Source: an uncultured bacterium
Lineage (GTDB): Bacteria > Patescibacteriota > Minisyncoccia > Phycocordibacterales > UBA918
Assembly: GCA_903839715.1 (NCBI GenBank)
Contig: CAIMDH010000026.1
Location: 1 to 8,901, forward strand
DNA: 8,901 bases
Direction of reading: 5' to 3'
Both the position numbers and the translations under genes were made by a program. A model generated the notes under the pieces. The model was not told the DNA's origin and did not search any database. It saw only the letters and a list, made by a program, of their open reading frames with translations. This document shows, piece after piece, positions 1 through 5,702 of the stretch; within the stretch, counting starts at the first letter, position 1; every line of letters starts with the position of its first letter.

Positions 1-40
1 AACCCCACTAATCAACCGTACCTTGAAAACTCAAGGCTTT

Positions 41-59
41 CAGCAACAGCAAAGAAGGA
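41..59 (+). promoter_or_regulatory. CAGCAA-repeat leader plus SD of the first gene
   Basis: Two tandem CAGCAA units (41-52) run directly into a Shine-Dalgarno sequence GAAGGA (54-59), five bases before the ATG at 65. The same 12-mer followed by GAAGGAG occurs in front of the ATPase gene (1085-1107). A 6-bp hairpin (CCTTGA at 21-26 with TCAAGG at 31-36, loop AAAC) lies just upstream. The unstructured C/A-rich tract could keep the SD accessible. That role is inference; the repeat itself is seen directly. Confidence 0.55.
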
Positions 60-64
60 TTGTT

Positions 65-334
65 ATGAAGAAACTTATTTATGGCGGTCATGATCCCTCC
101 ACACTTGTGGAAGGATGTGTGGCAAAAGTGTGCGACGCGTACGCGGTCGTGTATCCGAAGCAAAATGCTGGCGATTTGACGCCAAAAGACAGCGTCACAT
201 TCTCTTTGAGTGATTGGCGAGGAGGCAATGTGCCACAAGCTCAACAAATCGTTATACTTGTCAATCCTATGCTTTATATGCGTGGCTGGCGAGCACGCGA
301 AGCATATCCCATTACTGTTCAAGGAGGAAAATGA
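65..334 (+). CDS. hypothetical protein, 89 aa
   Basis: I do not recognise this protein. The ATG at 65 is chosen over an in-frame TTG at 23 because GAAGGA sits five bases before it, and because the TTG start would translate the CAGCAA leader as a run of glutamines. The product has 89 residues, starts MKKLIYGGHDPSTL, has no clear signal peptide, and contains a short hydrophobic stretch near residues 63-68 (IVILVN). Its TGA stop overlaps the next ATG by one base (TGATG), so the next gene is probably translationally coupled to it. With the HTH gene and the GHKL ATPase it forms a three-gene operon. No function can be assigned. It is likely to be a real gene because of its SD and the tight coupling. 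Confidence 0.65.
   Translation: MKKLIYGGHDPSTLVEGCVAKVCDAYAVVYPKQNAGDLTPKDSVTFSLSDWRGGNVPQAQQIVILVNPMLYMRGWRAREAYPITVQGGK
322..327 (+). promoter_or_regulatory. SD that decides the HTH-gene start
   Basis: AGGAGG at 322-327 is six bases before the ATG at 334 and only three before the overlapping ATG at 331. The spacing favours 334 as the start of the HTH protein. The long open frame continues upstream to 214, but that part only shadows the 89-aa gene. Confidence 0.65.
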
Positions 335-1083
335 TGAAAACAGAAGGCAGCACCCTCCAATGCTTTACCGACTTCATAAGTCGGATTGGTCACGACGATC
401 TCCTCGAAAAGCGACGCATCTTGGCACAAATCCTTTGTGTCGAGGAAAATACTGTTCGCCGATGGATCACTGGTGCAAATATTCCAATCGGGATGTCGAT
501 GATTGGACTACGGTACTATCTCGATTATCTCGGGTATCGGGTGAGTGAAATCACCCAGCTCCCGCGATTACTTCAGGACGTCAGCCGACTCTTGACATTT
601 CGAGTGATGACTCTGGAAGATATGGCTAAATTGGTTGGTTGCGAAGAGTATCCCGGTCACCTGCTTGCACTCTTGCGTGGTGCACGTGGTTTTTCGGCTG
701 AGCGTGAAGCTCAGCTGCAAGACATCGTTGATGCCTATCAGCAAGAACTGGCGGAGAAGTTGCTGTTGGTACCGAAACTGGTTGCGATAAAAGATGTTCC
801 GTTGGTGGTAGAAGTGTCTGGCACAATGCCTGGTACAGTTGCCACGAAAACGGTTTCGTCTACCAATGTTTCGCCACAAACAGCAAACAAGTCTATGCGA
901 CGCGACGAACGATTCAAAGGGCTGACACTCAACCTCTTGGATTTTGCTCGGTTCTATACGGATCGTGAAGTTCCTGAAGAAGTTCGTGACCAGCTACGTA
1001 CTGTGGTTGGGCAGCAGAACATTTTCGACCTCAAAAACTTGTTGGCACGTCTTTGCAGCAGTAAAGCGTACAACAACCAGTAA
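334..1083 (+). CDS. helix-turn-helix putative DNA-binding protein, 249 aa
   Basis: The N-terminal part (residues about 25-70) reads as a helix-turn-helix: LAQILCVEENTVRRWITG gives helix, turn and recognition helix. It is followed by a GANIPIGM loop and a helix ending LDYLGY, the pattern of regulators that choose a target with 'TVRRW'. A second helical segment with similar spacing lies at about residues 92-118 (LEDMAKLVGCEEYPGHLLALLRG). A low-complexity Thr/Ser/Val linker follows (about 155-195), then a helical C-terminal domain (about 206-245). The start at 334 is set by the SD AGGAGG. The gene overlaps the 89-aa gene by one base and ends 31 bases before the ATPase gene, so it probably acts in the same process, perhaps as an operon regulator or a specificity subunit. 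The HTH is visible in the sequence; the role is inference. The exact family is not recognised. Confidence 0.7.
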   Translation: MKTEGSTLQCFTDFISRIGHDDLLEKRRILAQILCVEENTVRRWITGANIPIGMSMIGLRYYLDYLGYRVSEITQLPRLLQDVSRLLTFRVMTLEDMAKLVGCEEYPGHLLALLRGARGFSAEREAQLQDIVDAYQQELAEKLLLVPKLVAIKDVPLVVEVSGTMPGTVATKTVSSTNVSPQTANKSMRRDERFKGLTLNLLDFARFYTDREVPEEVRDQLRTVVGQQNIFDLKNLLARLCSSKAYNNQ

Positions 1084-1084
1084 A

Positions 1085-1107
1085 CAGCAACAGCAACAGC
1101 GAAGGAG
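1085..1107 (+). promoter_or_regulatory. CAGCAA-repeat leader plus SD of the ATPase gene
   Basis: Immediately after the stop of the HTH gene come CAGCAA (1085-1090), CAGCAA (1091-1096) and CAGC (1097-1100), joined to the SD GAAGGAG (1101-1107), seven bases before the ATG at 1115. The arrangement copies the leader at 41-59. Finding it twice within one operon argues for a functional or duplicated translation leader rather than chance. Confidence 0.55.
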
Positions 1108-1114
1108 CTATAAC

Positions 1115-2752
1115 ATGACACAACGAGTGATTTTTGGAAGCAATCATCCTGGTGGTGCGCTTTACAACATGGTCAAAGAATACCCCACTGTATCCGCGGT
1201 ATTGAAGGAGCTTATTCAGAACTCCATCGACGTGGATTTTGGCGGGGCGACAAAGATCGAAATATTAATCGATTTTGATCGGGGTACGCTCTCCTACTTC
1301 GACAACGGTCCTGGCCTTACCGCCCTGACTTTTGAAGCGGCGGTGAAGACTTTTGGTCACTCTACCAAAAAAAGTGACAAGTTTGGCCGGTTTGGTATCG
1401 GTCTCGCTTCGCCACTTTCGATTTCAGAGGACTTCCGTTTTTTGACCGCCCCCACGGGTAGTCGTTATCGGTCGTACCACTTCAATCGCACCAAACTTTT
1501 TTCGGTAGCAAGCGGTGGGTATCCGATTGTCGAGGAAGAGGTTAACTACCTTTTCCATGGCGACAATCGGACTCCTGGCGTTCGTCCCCGTAAAACGGAA
1601 ATTGTGTGGTGGCGTACTGGTGTATTTCTGACTGGTCTCACAGAAGACAAGCAGAAGCGCCGGCTCGACATCGATACCCTGCAAGACGAAGTGCAGTCTG
1701 CCTACGGCAAGAAGCTCGTTGAGCTCGACACAAAAATCACCGTCAAGGTGATTGAGGGTGGTGCTGAGAAGGAGTCCACGTTTAAGGCTAAGCTCTACCA
1801 AGGCAAGCCATTGCCTGAGTGGACGCGGACATACCCGGACGTGGGTAAGGTGACGGTGAGGTTTTACCTTGCACCAATCGGGTATGTTGGTCCGCATCGG
1901 ATTGATGTTGGTGCCGGCGACAATCCAAGTCGAGTGCCGTACAACAAGCTCTATCTGACAAAAGTCTTCTACGGCTGTGTCAGTGAGTCGACAAAAGCAG
2001 CACTCAACTCGAAACTGTTTCAGGGCGAGTTGGTTGGAGGAAATCTCCAACTCCTGACGAACCGTAAGGGTTTTTCAGAAAACGATGCCCTGTTCGCACT
2101 TGCGGTTGCCGTTGACGAGTGGTACCAAGAAGTAGGTCGGAAGTATCATGAAGATGAAAAGCGTAATCGCAAAGCCAATCGTTACCAAGCGATTGGGTTA
2201 GCGGTCATTGAGCGCCTCAAGTCCTCAATCCTCGGTCCTAACTCGCCATTTGCTGCCATCTTGGCACAAGCTGAGTATGGGTCAATCGGCAAAGGACATG
2301 CAGATGTGCCGAAGAAAACGCTGACTGGTCAGGAAATGTACGGTAAGGCGATCAGTGGTCAGAAGGGTGCCGAAAGCAGCAAAGATCGCAGTGCTAGTAA
2401 TAAGGCAACACGTGACCACTCACAACACCACCCCGGTGTGGTGATTGGTCCTGAAGGCGGTTACAGGCAGACGGTGCGAGGTCATTCAACCGGTTTCCAC
2501 ATGAACTTCACCGACACCGGTGAGCGCATGTACTGGTTTAATCGCTTAGGGTCGTGTATCACGATCAACAACACTCACCCTGTTTTTGCGTCAATTGAAA
2601 AGAGTGATGCCTACCTTGAGCGTTACTACGCGATGCTTATCGCGACTGCACTCAGGCTTGAACTTGAAGAGGACGAGCGAATCAAGGAAGCTCAGCGCGC
2701 TTTTTCTGAAGGGGTGATTCGTGACTGGGTTGACTACATACTGAAGGCCTAG
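1115..2752 (+). CDS. GHKL-superfamily ATPase, 545 aa
   Basis: The first 110 residues carry the ATP-binding Bergerat fold of the gyrase B/Hsp90/histidine kinase/MutL group. The N box has E32 and N36 within KELIQNSID, the G1 box is D63-N64-G65-P66-G67 (DNGPG), and the G2 box is G91-R-F-G94-I-G96. E32 would be the catalytic base that activates water and N36 a magnesium ligand. A middle region (about 150-370) has mixed strands and helices, a charged helical stretch lies around residues 388-410 (YHEDEKRNRKANRY), and a polar linker around 415-470. The C-terminal domain contains ITINNTHPVF and ends in a helical segment. No histidine-kinase phosphoacceptor domain, receiver or membrane segment is seen, so it resembles stand-alone MORC/Hsp90-like ATPases rather than a sensor kinase. 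The start at 1115 is fixed by GAAGGAG. It is the last gene of the operon, followed by a terminator. The ATPase fold is sure; partner and substrate are unknown, and the HTH protein upstream is the obvious candidate partner. Confidence 0.85.
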   Translation: MTQRVIFGSNHPGGALYNMVKEYPTVSAVLKELIQNSIDVDFGGATKIEILIDFDRGTLSYFDNGPGLTALTFEAAVKTFGHSTKKSDKFGRFGIGLASPLSISEDFRFLTAPTGSRYRSYHFNRTKLFSVASGGYPIVEEEVNYLFHGDNRTPGVRPRKTEIVWWRTGVFLTGLTEDKQKRRLDIDTLQDEVQSAYGKKLVELDTKITVKVIEGGAEKESTFKAKLYQGKPLPEWTRTYPDVGKVTVRFYLAPIGYVGPHRIDVGAGDNPSRVPYNKLYLTKVFYGCVSESTKAALNSKLFQGELVGGNLQLLTNRKGFSENDALFALAVAVDEWYQEVGRKYHEDEKRNRKANRYQAIGLAVIERLKSSILGPNSPFAAILAQAEYGSIGKGHADVPKKTLTGQEMYGKAISGQKGAESSKDRSASNKATRDHSQHHPGVVIGPEGGYRQTVRGHSTGFHMNFTDTGERMYWFNRLGSCITINNTHPVFASIEKSDAYLERYYAMLIATALRLELEEDERIKEAQRAFSEGVIRDWVDYILKA

Positions 2753-2757
2753 AGCAA

Positions 2758-2778
2758 TACTCCACACAATGTGGAGTA
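2758..2778 (+). terminator. 3'-end stem-loop after the ATPase gene
   Basis: TACTCCACA (2758-2766) pairs perfectly with TGTGGAGTA (2770-2778) around a CAA loop, five bases after the stop codon. It has no T-run of its own and abuts the true terminator. It may stabilise the 3' end of the mRNA or assist termination. Confidence 0.6.
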
Positions 2779-2817
2779 AAAACCCGTCGTACAGCTAATG
2801 ACTGTCCGGGTTTTTCT
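2778..2817 (+). terminator. Rho-independent terminator of the accessory operon
   Basis: AAAAACCCG (2778-2786) pairs with CGGGTTTTT (2807-2815). An inner ACAG/CTGT pairing (2791-2794 with 2802-2805) extends the hairpin, and the T-run forms the 3' arm. It closes the three-gene transcript. Confidence 0.75.
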
Positions 2818-2862
2818 TTGTCACAAATCTTCATAACAAAAACCGACATAAGGTACAAAAGT

Positions 2863-2924
2863 GACTAAAATACAGCACTATATACAAAAGTCATGACTAT
2901 TCTATAAAGTGCTGTACTTTAGTC
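2863..2924. repeat. 62-nt imperfect palindrome, possible operator or origin
   Basis: The arm 2863-2884 pairs with 2903-2924 at 20 of 22 positions; the mismatches are 2870/2917 and 2880/2907. The 18-nt centre contains a perfect 10-bp palindrome, AGTCATGACT (2889-2898). A direct repeat TACAAAAGT lies at 2854-2862 and again at 2883-2891. The element lies after the terminator and ends nine bases before the -35 box of the next promoter, so it is probably not transcribed as part of either gene. The position suits an operator bound by a dimeric protein. A recombination or replication site is also possible. Confidence 0.6.
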
Positions 2925-2933
2925 GGATTTTCG

Positions 2934-2961
2934 TTGACTTTGTTTTCAAATATGGTTTGAT
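2934..2961 (+). promoter_or_regulatory. promoter of the 79-aa gene
   Basis: A -35 box TTGACT (2934-2939) is followed after 16 bases by a weak -10 TTTGAT (2956-2961), preceded by TGG, an extended -10 signature. The layout TTGACTTT-N11-TGGT is identical to that of the promoter before the rpsN leader (3304-3331), which strengthens both calls. Confidence 0.5.
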
Positions 2962-3002
2962 ACTGATTGGAATTTTCCGCACATTACTTTGAAAGGATGG
3001 TT

Positions 3003-3242
3003 ATGACAACCGTACGCAAACTTTCATGTTCTCAGACGGTCGAAAATGTGTTTACCATCTATGCAGCGCGGTGCAAAAAGTCTGCCAGTCAGGCAGTGAC
3101 AAATGAGTACGACTCAAAAGTCATACGAATTTCTCGACCTGGCGGCAGGACAGAAATTCAATTTCCAGCAAATTGGCATCAAATTGCCGACAAAAAGGAG
3201 CCGCGCCCCAAGCGTCCGTACATCAAAAGAAACAGCATTTGA
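3003..3242 (+). CDS. hypothetical basic protein, 79 aa
   Basis: I do not recognise this protein. GAAAGGA (2991-2997) precedes the ATG at 3003 by five bases; an in-frame ATG at 2997 lies inside this SD and is less likely. The product starts MTTVRKLSCSQTVENVF, has two cysteines (residues 9 and 24) and ends in a strongly basic tail (DKKEPRPKRPYIKRNSI), which would suit nucleic-acid binding. It is monocistronic: its own promoter lies upstream and a strong terminator starts 27 bases after the stop. The large palindrome in front of it could be its control site. The isolation of the unit, with SD, promoter and terminator, supports a real gene. Its function is unknown. Confidence 0.6.
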   Translation: MTTVRKLSCSQTVENVFTIYAARCKKSASQAVTNEYDSKVIRISRPGGRTEIQFPANWHQIADKKEPRPKRPYIKRNSI

Positions 3243-3268
3243 AATCCTGCTCTTGCCTGATTTCTGCC

Positions 3269-3302
3269 AAAAGCCCTTCCATTTATACGGAAGGGCTTTT
3301 CT
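3269..3302 (+). terminator. Rho-independent terminator of the 79-aa gene
   Basis: AAAAGCCCTTCC (3269-3280) pairs perfectly over 12 bp with GGAAGGGCTTTT (3289-3300) around an 8-base loop, with the T-run at the 3' end. It separates the 79-aa gene from the ribosomal operon. Confidence 0.85.
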
Positions 3303-3303
3303 C

Positions 3304-3331
3304 TTGACTTTAGGCCATAATTTGGTACTCT
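3304..3331 (+). promoter_or_regulatory. promoter of the rpsN-secY operon
   Basis: TTGACT (3304-3309), a 16-base spacer and TACTCT (3326-3331), with TGG directly before the -10 (extended -10, TGnTAnnnT). It lies immediately after the preceding terminator, so rpsN must be transcribed from here or further downstream. The expected start of transcription near 3338 gives a leader of about 187 nt. The box layout matches that of 2934-2961. Confidence 0.55.
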
Positions 3332-3413
3332 TGGCGGCAAGGCGATTTGTAGAAAAAGTCTCAAAAAGACTCTGCAACGCTGCTTGGTCACATAGTGACT
3401 GGGCGATTATTAG

Positions 3414-3449
3414 GGAATAAGTTACGACTAAACTACGTAATACTATTCC
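3414..3449 (+). promoter_or_regulatory. S8-binding-site mimic in the rpsN-rpsH leader
   Basis: Lower stem GGAAT/ATTCC (3414-3418 with 3445-3449), then the core: A3419, A3420, G3421, U3422 on the 5' side and A3440, U3441, A3442, C3443, U3444 on the 3' side, then upper stem UUACG/CGUAA (3422-3426 with 3436-3440) and a 9-base loop. In E. coli 16S rRNA helix 21 the S8 core is A595-A596-G597-U598 opposite A640-U641-A642-C643-U644, so all nine core bases and the bulged UA agree. S8 is known to repress its own operon in E. coli by binding a copy of this element in mRNA. Here rpsH is the second gene of the transcript. The structural match is seen directly; binding and repression are inference. Confidence 0.7.
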
Positions 3450-3460
3450 ACCCCTGGACT

Positions 3461-3498
3461 TAGGTTGATGTTGTTACATTTTGTGACGTATCAACCTA
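3461..3498 (+). promoter_or_regulatory. strong leader hairpin just before rpsN
   Basis: TAGGTTGAT (3461-3469) pairs with ATCAACCTA (3490-3498) over 9 bp. After a small internal loop, GTTAC (3473-3477) pairs with GTGAC (3483-3487), with one wobble, around ATTTT. It ends 26 bases before the GTG start and has no T-run, so it is not a terminator. It may work with the S8-like element to control ribosome access. Confidence 0.5.
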
Positions 3499-3524
3499 TG
3501 CTCCTGACACATAACATACATACT

Positions 3525-3710
3525 GTGGCACGAAAATCAGTCATTTTGCGTTCAATGCGCGAACCAAAGTATGCTTGCCAAGTCGTACGACGATGCAAGC
3601 TATGTGCACGTAAGCGTGGCTATATGCGAGACTTTGATCTCTGTCGTATTTGCTTCCGCGAGCTCGCACATGAAGGACATATACCAGGCGTAACGAAATC
3701 ATCATGGTAG
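3525..3710 (+). CDS. rpsN: 30S ribosomal protein S14, zinc-binding type
   Basis: A component of the 30S head that helps assemble the decoding-side structure around 16S rRNA. From the GTG at 3525 the product is 61 residues, the standard length of zinc-type S14, and starts (M)[15 protein letters not shown]. Two CxxC pairs (CKLC and CRIC) supply the zinc ligands. The end [22 protein letters not shown] is highly typical of the family. The open frame extends to 3465, and ATG codons at 3465, 3468 and 3498 exist, but they would add residues that lack family support and fall in the leader hairpin. There is no SD. The stop overlaps the rpsH start by seven bases. It is the first gene of the operon here; in most bacteria L5 precedes S14, but it does not in this window. 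Confidence 0.95.
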   Translation: MARKSVILRSMREPKYACQVVRRCKLCARKRGYMRDFDLCRICFRELAHEGHIPGVTKSSW

Positions 3711-4102
3711 GAGATACAATTGGCGATTTCATCATTCGTCTGAAGAATGCAGGTGCGGTAGGCAAGAAAGAGATTCTTGTACCGTACTCAAAGCTTCGAC
3801 ATGCAATCGCAGATAAGCTTGTAGCAGCTGGCTACATTGAGAAAGCAGAACAACAAGGAAAGAAAGATAAGGTTCAAAAGTCATTAGCGGTAACACTCAA
3901 GTATGAGGGCGGTAAGCATCGTATCAACGGTGTGAAGCGTGTTTCAAAGCCGGGTCGCCGTTTGTACACAAAGGTCGCAGATATCCATCCCGTTAAATTC
4001 GGTTCAGGGCATATGATCCTCTCTACACCAGCTGGCATCCTCACCAATGAGGAAGCTCGCACACAAAATGTAGGTGGTGAACAGCTCTTTATCATCTGGT
4101 AA
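3704..4102 (+). CDS. rpsH: 30S ribosomal protein S8
   Basis: Binds helix 21 of 16S rRNA in the platform of the small subunit and is a primary assembly protein; in E. coli it also represses the spc operon. The product is 132 residues, a normal length. The N-terminal domain starts [16 protein letters not shown], a typical S8 start. The C-terminal domain has [12 protein letters not shown] and ends in [26 protein letters not shown], matching the usual G-I-T-A/N-x-E-A and GGE-x-L-x-x-x-W end. The ATG lies inside the rpsN gene (7-base overlap, ATGGTAG), so translation is likely coupled. The S8-like hairpin in the leader, 255 bases before this start, makes self-regulation likely. Confidence 0.96.
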   Translation: MVGDTIGDFIIRLKNAGAVGKKEILVPYSKLRHAIADKLVAAGYIEKAEQQGKKDKVQKSLAVTLKYEGGKHRINGVKRVSKPGRRLYTKVADIHPVKFGSGHMILSTPAGILTNEEARTQNVGGEQLFIIW

Positions 4103-4103
4103 T

Positions 4104-4634
4104 ATGAGTCGCTTAGGAAAACAACCAATAACCATTCCAACCGGTGTCACAGTAACTTGTGATAATGGTCTACTTACAGTAGCCGGCTCAAAAGGAACAC
4201 TCACACGAGCGATCAAGCCTGATGTAACTATCAGTATTGAGGAAGGTAAAGTAATTGTCACACCAGGTACTACTGCAGATGCACCAGCACTTTGGGGTAC
4301 ATATGCTGCACATGCACGCAATATGATCAAAGGCGTAACTGAAGGATTTGTAAAGATTCTCGAAATTGAAGGAGTGGGATACCGTGCTGAGGTAAAGGGT
4401 ACACACCTCAATCTCAGTGTCGGATTCTCTCACCCTGTAGCACTAGAGATTCCTGCCGGAGTTACTGCGCTCGTCGAGAAGTCAGTCGTAACACTTACCA
4501 GTTTTGACAAGGATCTACTTGGACAGTTTGCTGCAAATGTACGCAAAGTGAAGAAGCCAGAACCATACAAGGGTAAGGGTATTCGGTATCGAGGAGAGTT
4601 TATTATTCGCAAACAAGGTAAGAAGGCTGCGTAG
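4104..4634 (+). CDS. rplF: 50S ribosomal protein L6
   Basis: Binds 23S rRNA near the factor-binding (sarcin-ricin loop) region of the 50S subunit. From the ATG at 4104 the product has 176 residues, close to the E. coli length. It starts SRLGKQPITIPTGVTV, which is the family start. The two repeated L6 domains split at about residue 82 (EGVGYRAEVKGTHLNLSVGF begins the second), and the end KKPEPYKGKGIRYRGE holds the L6 signature. The frame is open from 4074, but that part overlaps rpsH. The start is one base after the rpsH stop. No SD is seen. Confidence 0.96.
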   Translation: MSRLGKQPITIPTGVTVTCDNGLLTVAGSKGTLTRAIKPDVTISIEEGKVIVTPGTTADAPALWGTYAAHARNMIKGVTEGFVKILEIEGVGYRAEVKGTHLNLSVGFSHPVALEIPAGVTALVEKSVVTLTSFDKDLLGQFAANVRKVKKPEPYKGKGIRYRGEFIIRKQGKKAA

Positions 4635-4655
4635 GCCCGTAATTCAAACTGAAAT

Positions 4656-5006
4656 ATGGAAAAAACACAGTACAAACAAACTAAGCGCGTGGTTCGCCAC
4701 AATCGAATTCGTGCTAAGGTCACAGGTACAGCCGAGCGACCTCGTCTTGCAATCTACCGTAGTAATCGTTTTGTGTACGCACAACTCATTAATGATATGG
4801 TAGGTAAGACTCTCGCGGCAGCTGATACTCGTTCACAAAAGAGCGGTACACTCACAGAGAAAGCTGTAGCAGTAGGAACAGTAATAGCCGAAAAAGCTAA
4901 AGCAGCCGGTGTCAAAGAAGTAGTCTTTGATCGTGGTGGATTCCGTTACCAAGGAAGTATCGCGGCGCTTGCTGATGCAGCCCGTGCTGCAGGATTGGTA
5001 TTCTAA
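4656..5006 (+). CDS. rplR: 50S ribosomal protein L18
   Basis: Binds 5S rRNA and joins it to the 23S rRNA in the central protuberance. The product is 116 residues, normal for bacteria. It has a basic N-terminus ([18 protein letters not shown]), the conserved [20 protein letters not shown] segment, and the ending [28 protein letters not shown], with the typical FDRGGYxYHG-like motif (here [10 protein letters not shown]). It starts 21 bases after rplF, with no SD in the spacer. Confidence 0.96.
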   Translation: MEKTQYKQTKRVVRHNRIRAKVTGTAERPRLAIYRSNRFVYAQLINDMVGKTLAAADTRSQKSGTLTEKAVAVGTVIAEKAKAAGVKEVVFDRGGFRYQGSIAALADAARAAGLVF

Positions 5007-5038
5007 AGAGCTATTACATTAATTAAAAATTCTAAAAC

Positions 5039-5701
5039 ATGTCAGAAACAAAACAGCAGGAAGCTACAACTGGCGTCATGCCAGAAGCTGAAGTGTCACC
5101 AGTGACAACTTCACCCGATGCACCCGCTGTGTCTGAATCAGAAGCAACTGCACCCGCAGCGGGAGTAGGAGCAGCTGACGGACGCGGTCGCGGAGCACGG
5201 AGCCAAGGAGCAAACGATCGACGCAATCAGCGCCGCCCACGTCGTGGTGGTCGTCCAGAGCGAGTTCGTCCAGAATTTGATCAAAAAATTATCTCAATCC
5301 GTCGCGTTACTCGTGTGATGGCTGGTGGTCGTCGTTTCAGTTTTTCTGTTGCAATGGTTATTGGTGACAAGCGAAGTAAGGTAGGAGTGGGTATTGGTAA
5401 GGCGGGGGATACTCAGCTTGCAATTGAAAAGGCGGTTCGTGATGCCAAGAAGCACATGATCACTGTTTCAATGAACAAAGAAGGTCACATTCCACACGAT
5501 GTACATACTAAGTACGCTTCAAGTGAAGTAATGATGATGCCAGCACCAGGTCGTGGACTTGTGGCCGGTTCTTCAGTACGTACAGTACTTGAGCATGCTG
5601 GAGTAAAGGATGTTACTGCCAAGATCTTCTCTCGTAGTAAGAACAAGCTTAATAACGCACGCGCTGCAGTCGAAGCGCTTAAACTTCTAAAGAAAAACTA
5701 G
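5039..5701 (+). CDS. rpsE: 30S ribosomal protein S5 with long N-terminal extension
   Basis: A 30S protein at the mRNA entry side, involved in accuracy and mRNA unwinding. The product is 220 residues against about 166 in E. coli. The first ~45 residues are low complexity, rich in Ala, Glu, Thr and Ser; residues ~47-78 are Arg/Gly-rich (GRGRGARSQGANDRRNQRR, then PRRGGRPERVRPEF). The S5 core begins near residue 80: a double-stranded-RNA-binding-like domain (KIISIRRVTRVMAGGRRFSF, VGVGIGKAGDTQLAIEKAVRDA) and then the C-terminal domain (PAPGRGLVAGSSVRTVLEHAGV). The C-terminus stops soon after ARAAVEALKLL, shorter than in E. coli. The next in-frame ATG (5078) would remove only 13 residues, so the extension does not depend on start choice. 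No SD is seen. rplO follows one base after the stop, without rpmD. Confidence 0.94.
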   Translation: MSETKQQEATTGVMPEAEVSPVTTSPDAPAVSESEATAPAAGVGAADGRGRGARSQGANDRRNQRRPRRGGRPERVRPEFDQKIISIRRVTRVMAGGRRFSFSVAMVIGDKRSKVGVGIGKAGDTQLAIEKAVRDAKKHMITVSMNKEGHIPHDVHTKYASSEVMMMPAPGRGLVAGSSVRTVLEHAGVKDVTAKIFSRSKNKLNNARAAVEALKLLKKN

Positions 5702-5702
5702 T

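Larger units (their letters stand above)
3338..3524 (+). promoter_or_regulatory. structured 5' leader of the ribosomal operon
   Basis: This stretch has no convincing gene but successive hairpins: AGTCT/AGACT (3357-3371), GTCAC/GTGAC (3387-3399), the S8-like hairpin (3414-3449) and a long hairpin (3461-3498). The start at about 3338 is inferred from the promoter. There is no SD before the GTG start at 3525. A leader this long and structured before a ribosomal operon fits translational feedback by a ribosomal protein. No tRNA or known riboswitch signature was recognised. Confidence 0.55.

Noticed and set aside
1424..2050. 208-codon open frame on the minus strand inside the ATPase gene
   Set aside because: It lies fully opposite a gene with clear GHKL motifs, has no SD and shows no recognisable domain; it is a shadow frame.
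3103..3420. 105-codon plus-strand frame across the end of the 79-aa gene, the terminator and the rpsN promoter
   Set aside because: It runs through a strong terminator and the promoter, has no SD, and overlaps a better-supported gene in another frame.
3332..3460. Possible tRNA, tmRNA or SRP RNA in the rpsN leader
   Set aside because: No T-arm GGTTCGA-type sequence, no cloverleaf, no CCA end and no SRP tetraloop motif could be found; the hairpins fit a leader better.
3461..3498. Reading the second leader hairpin as the S8 site
   Set aside because: Its internal loop (GTT opposite GT) does not match the AAGU/AUACU core; the hairpin at 3414-3449 does.
4004..4411. 135-codon minus-strand frame across rpsH and rplF
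   Set aside because: It is antisense to two sure ribosomal protein genes with no start signal of its own.
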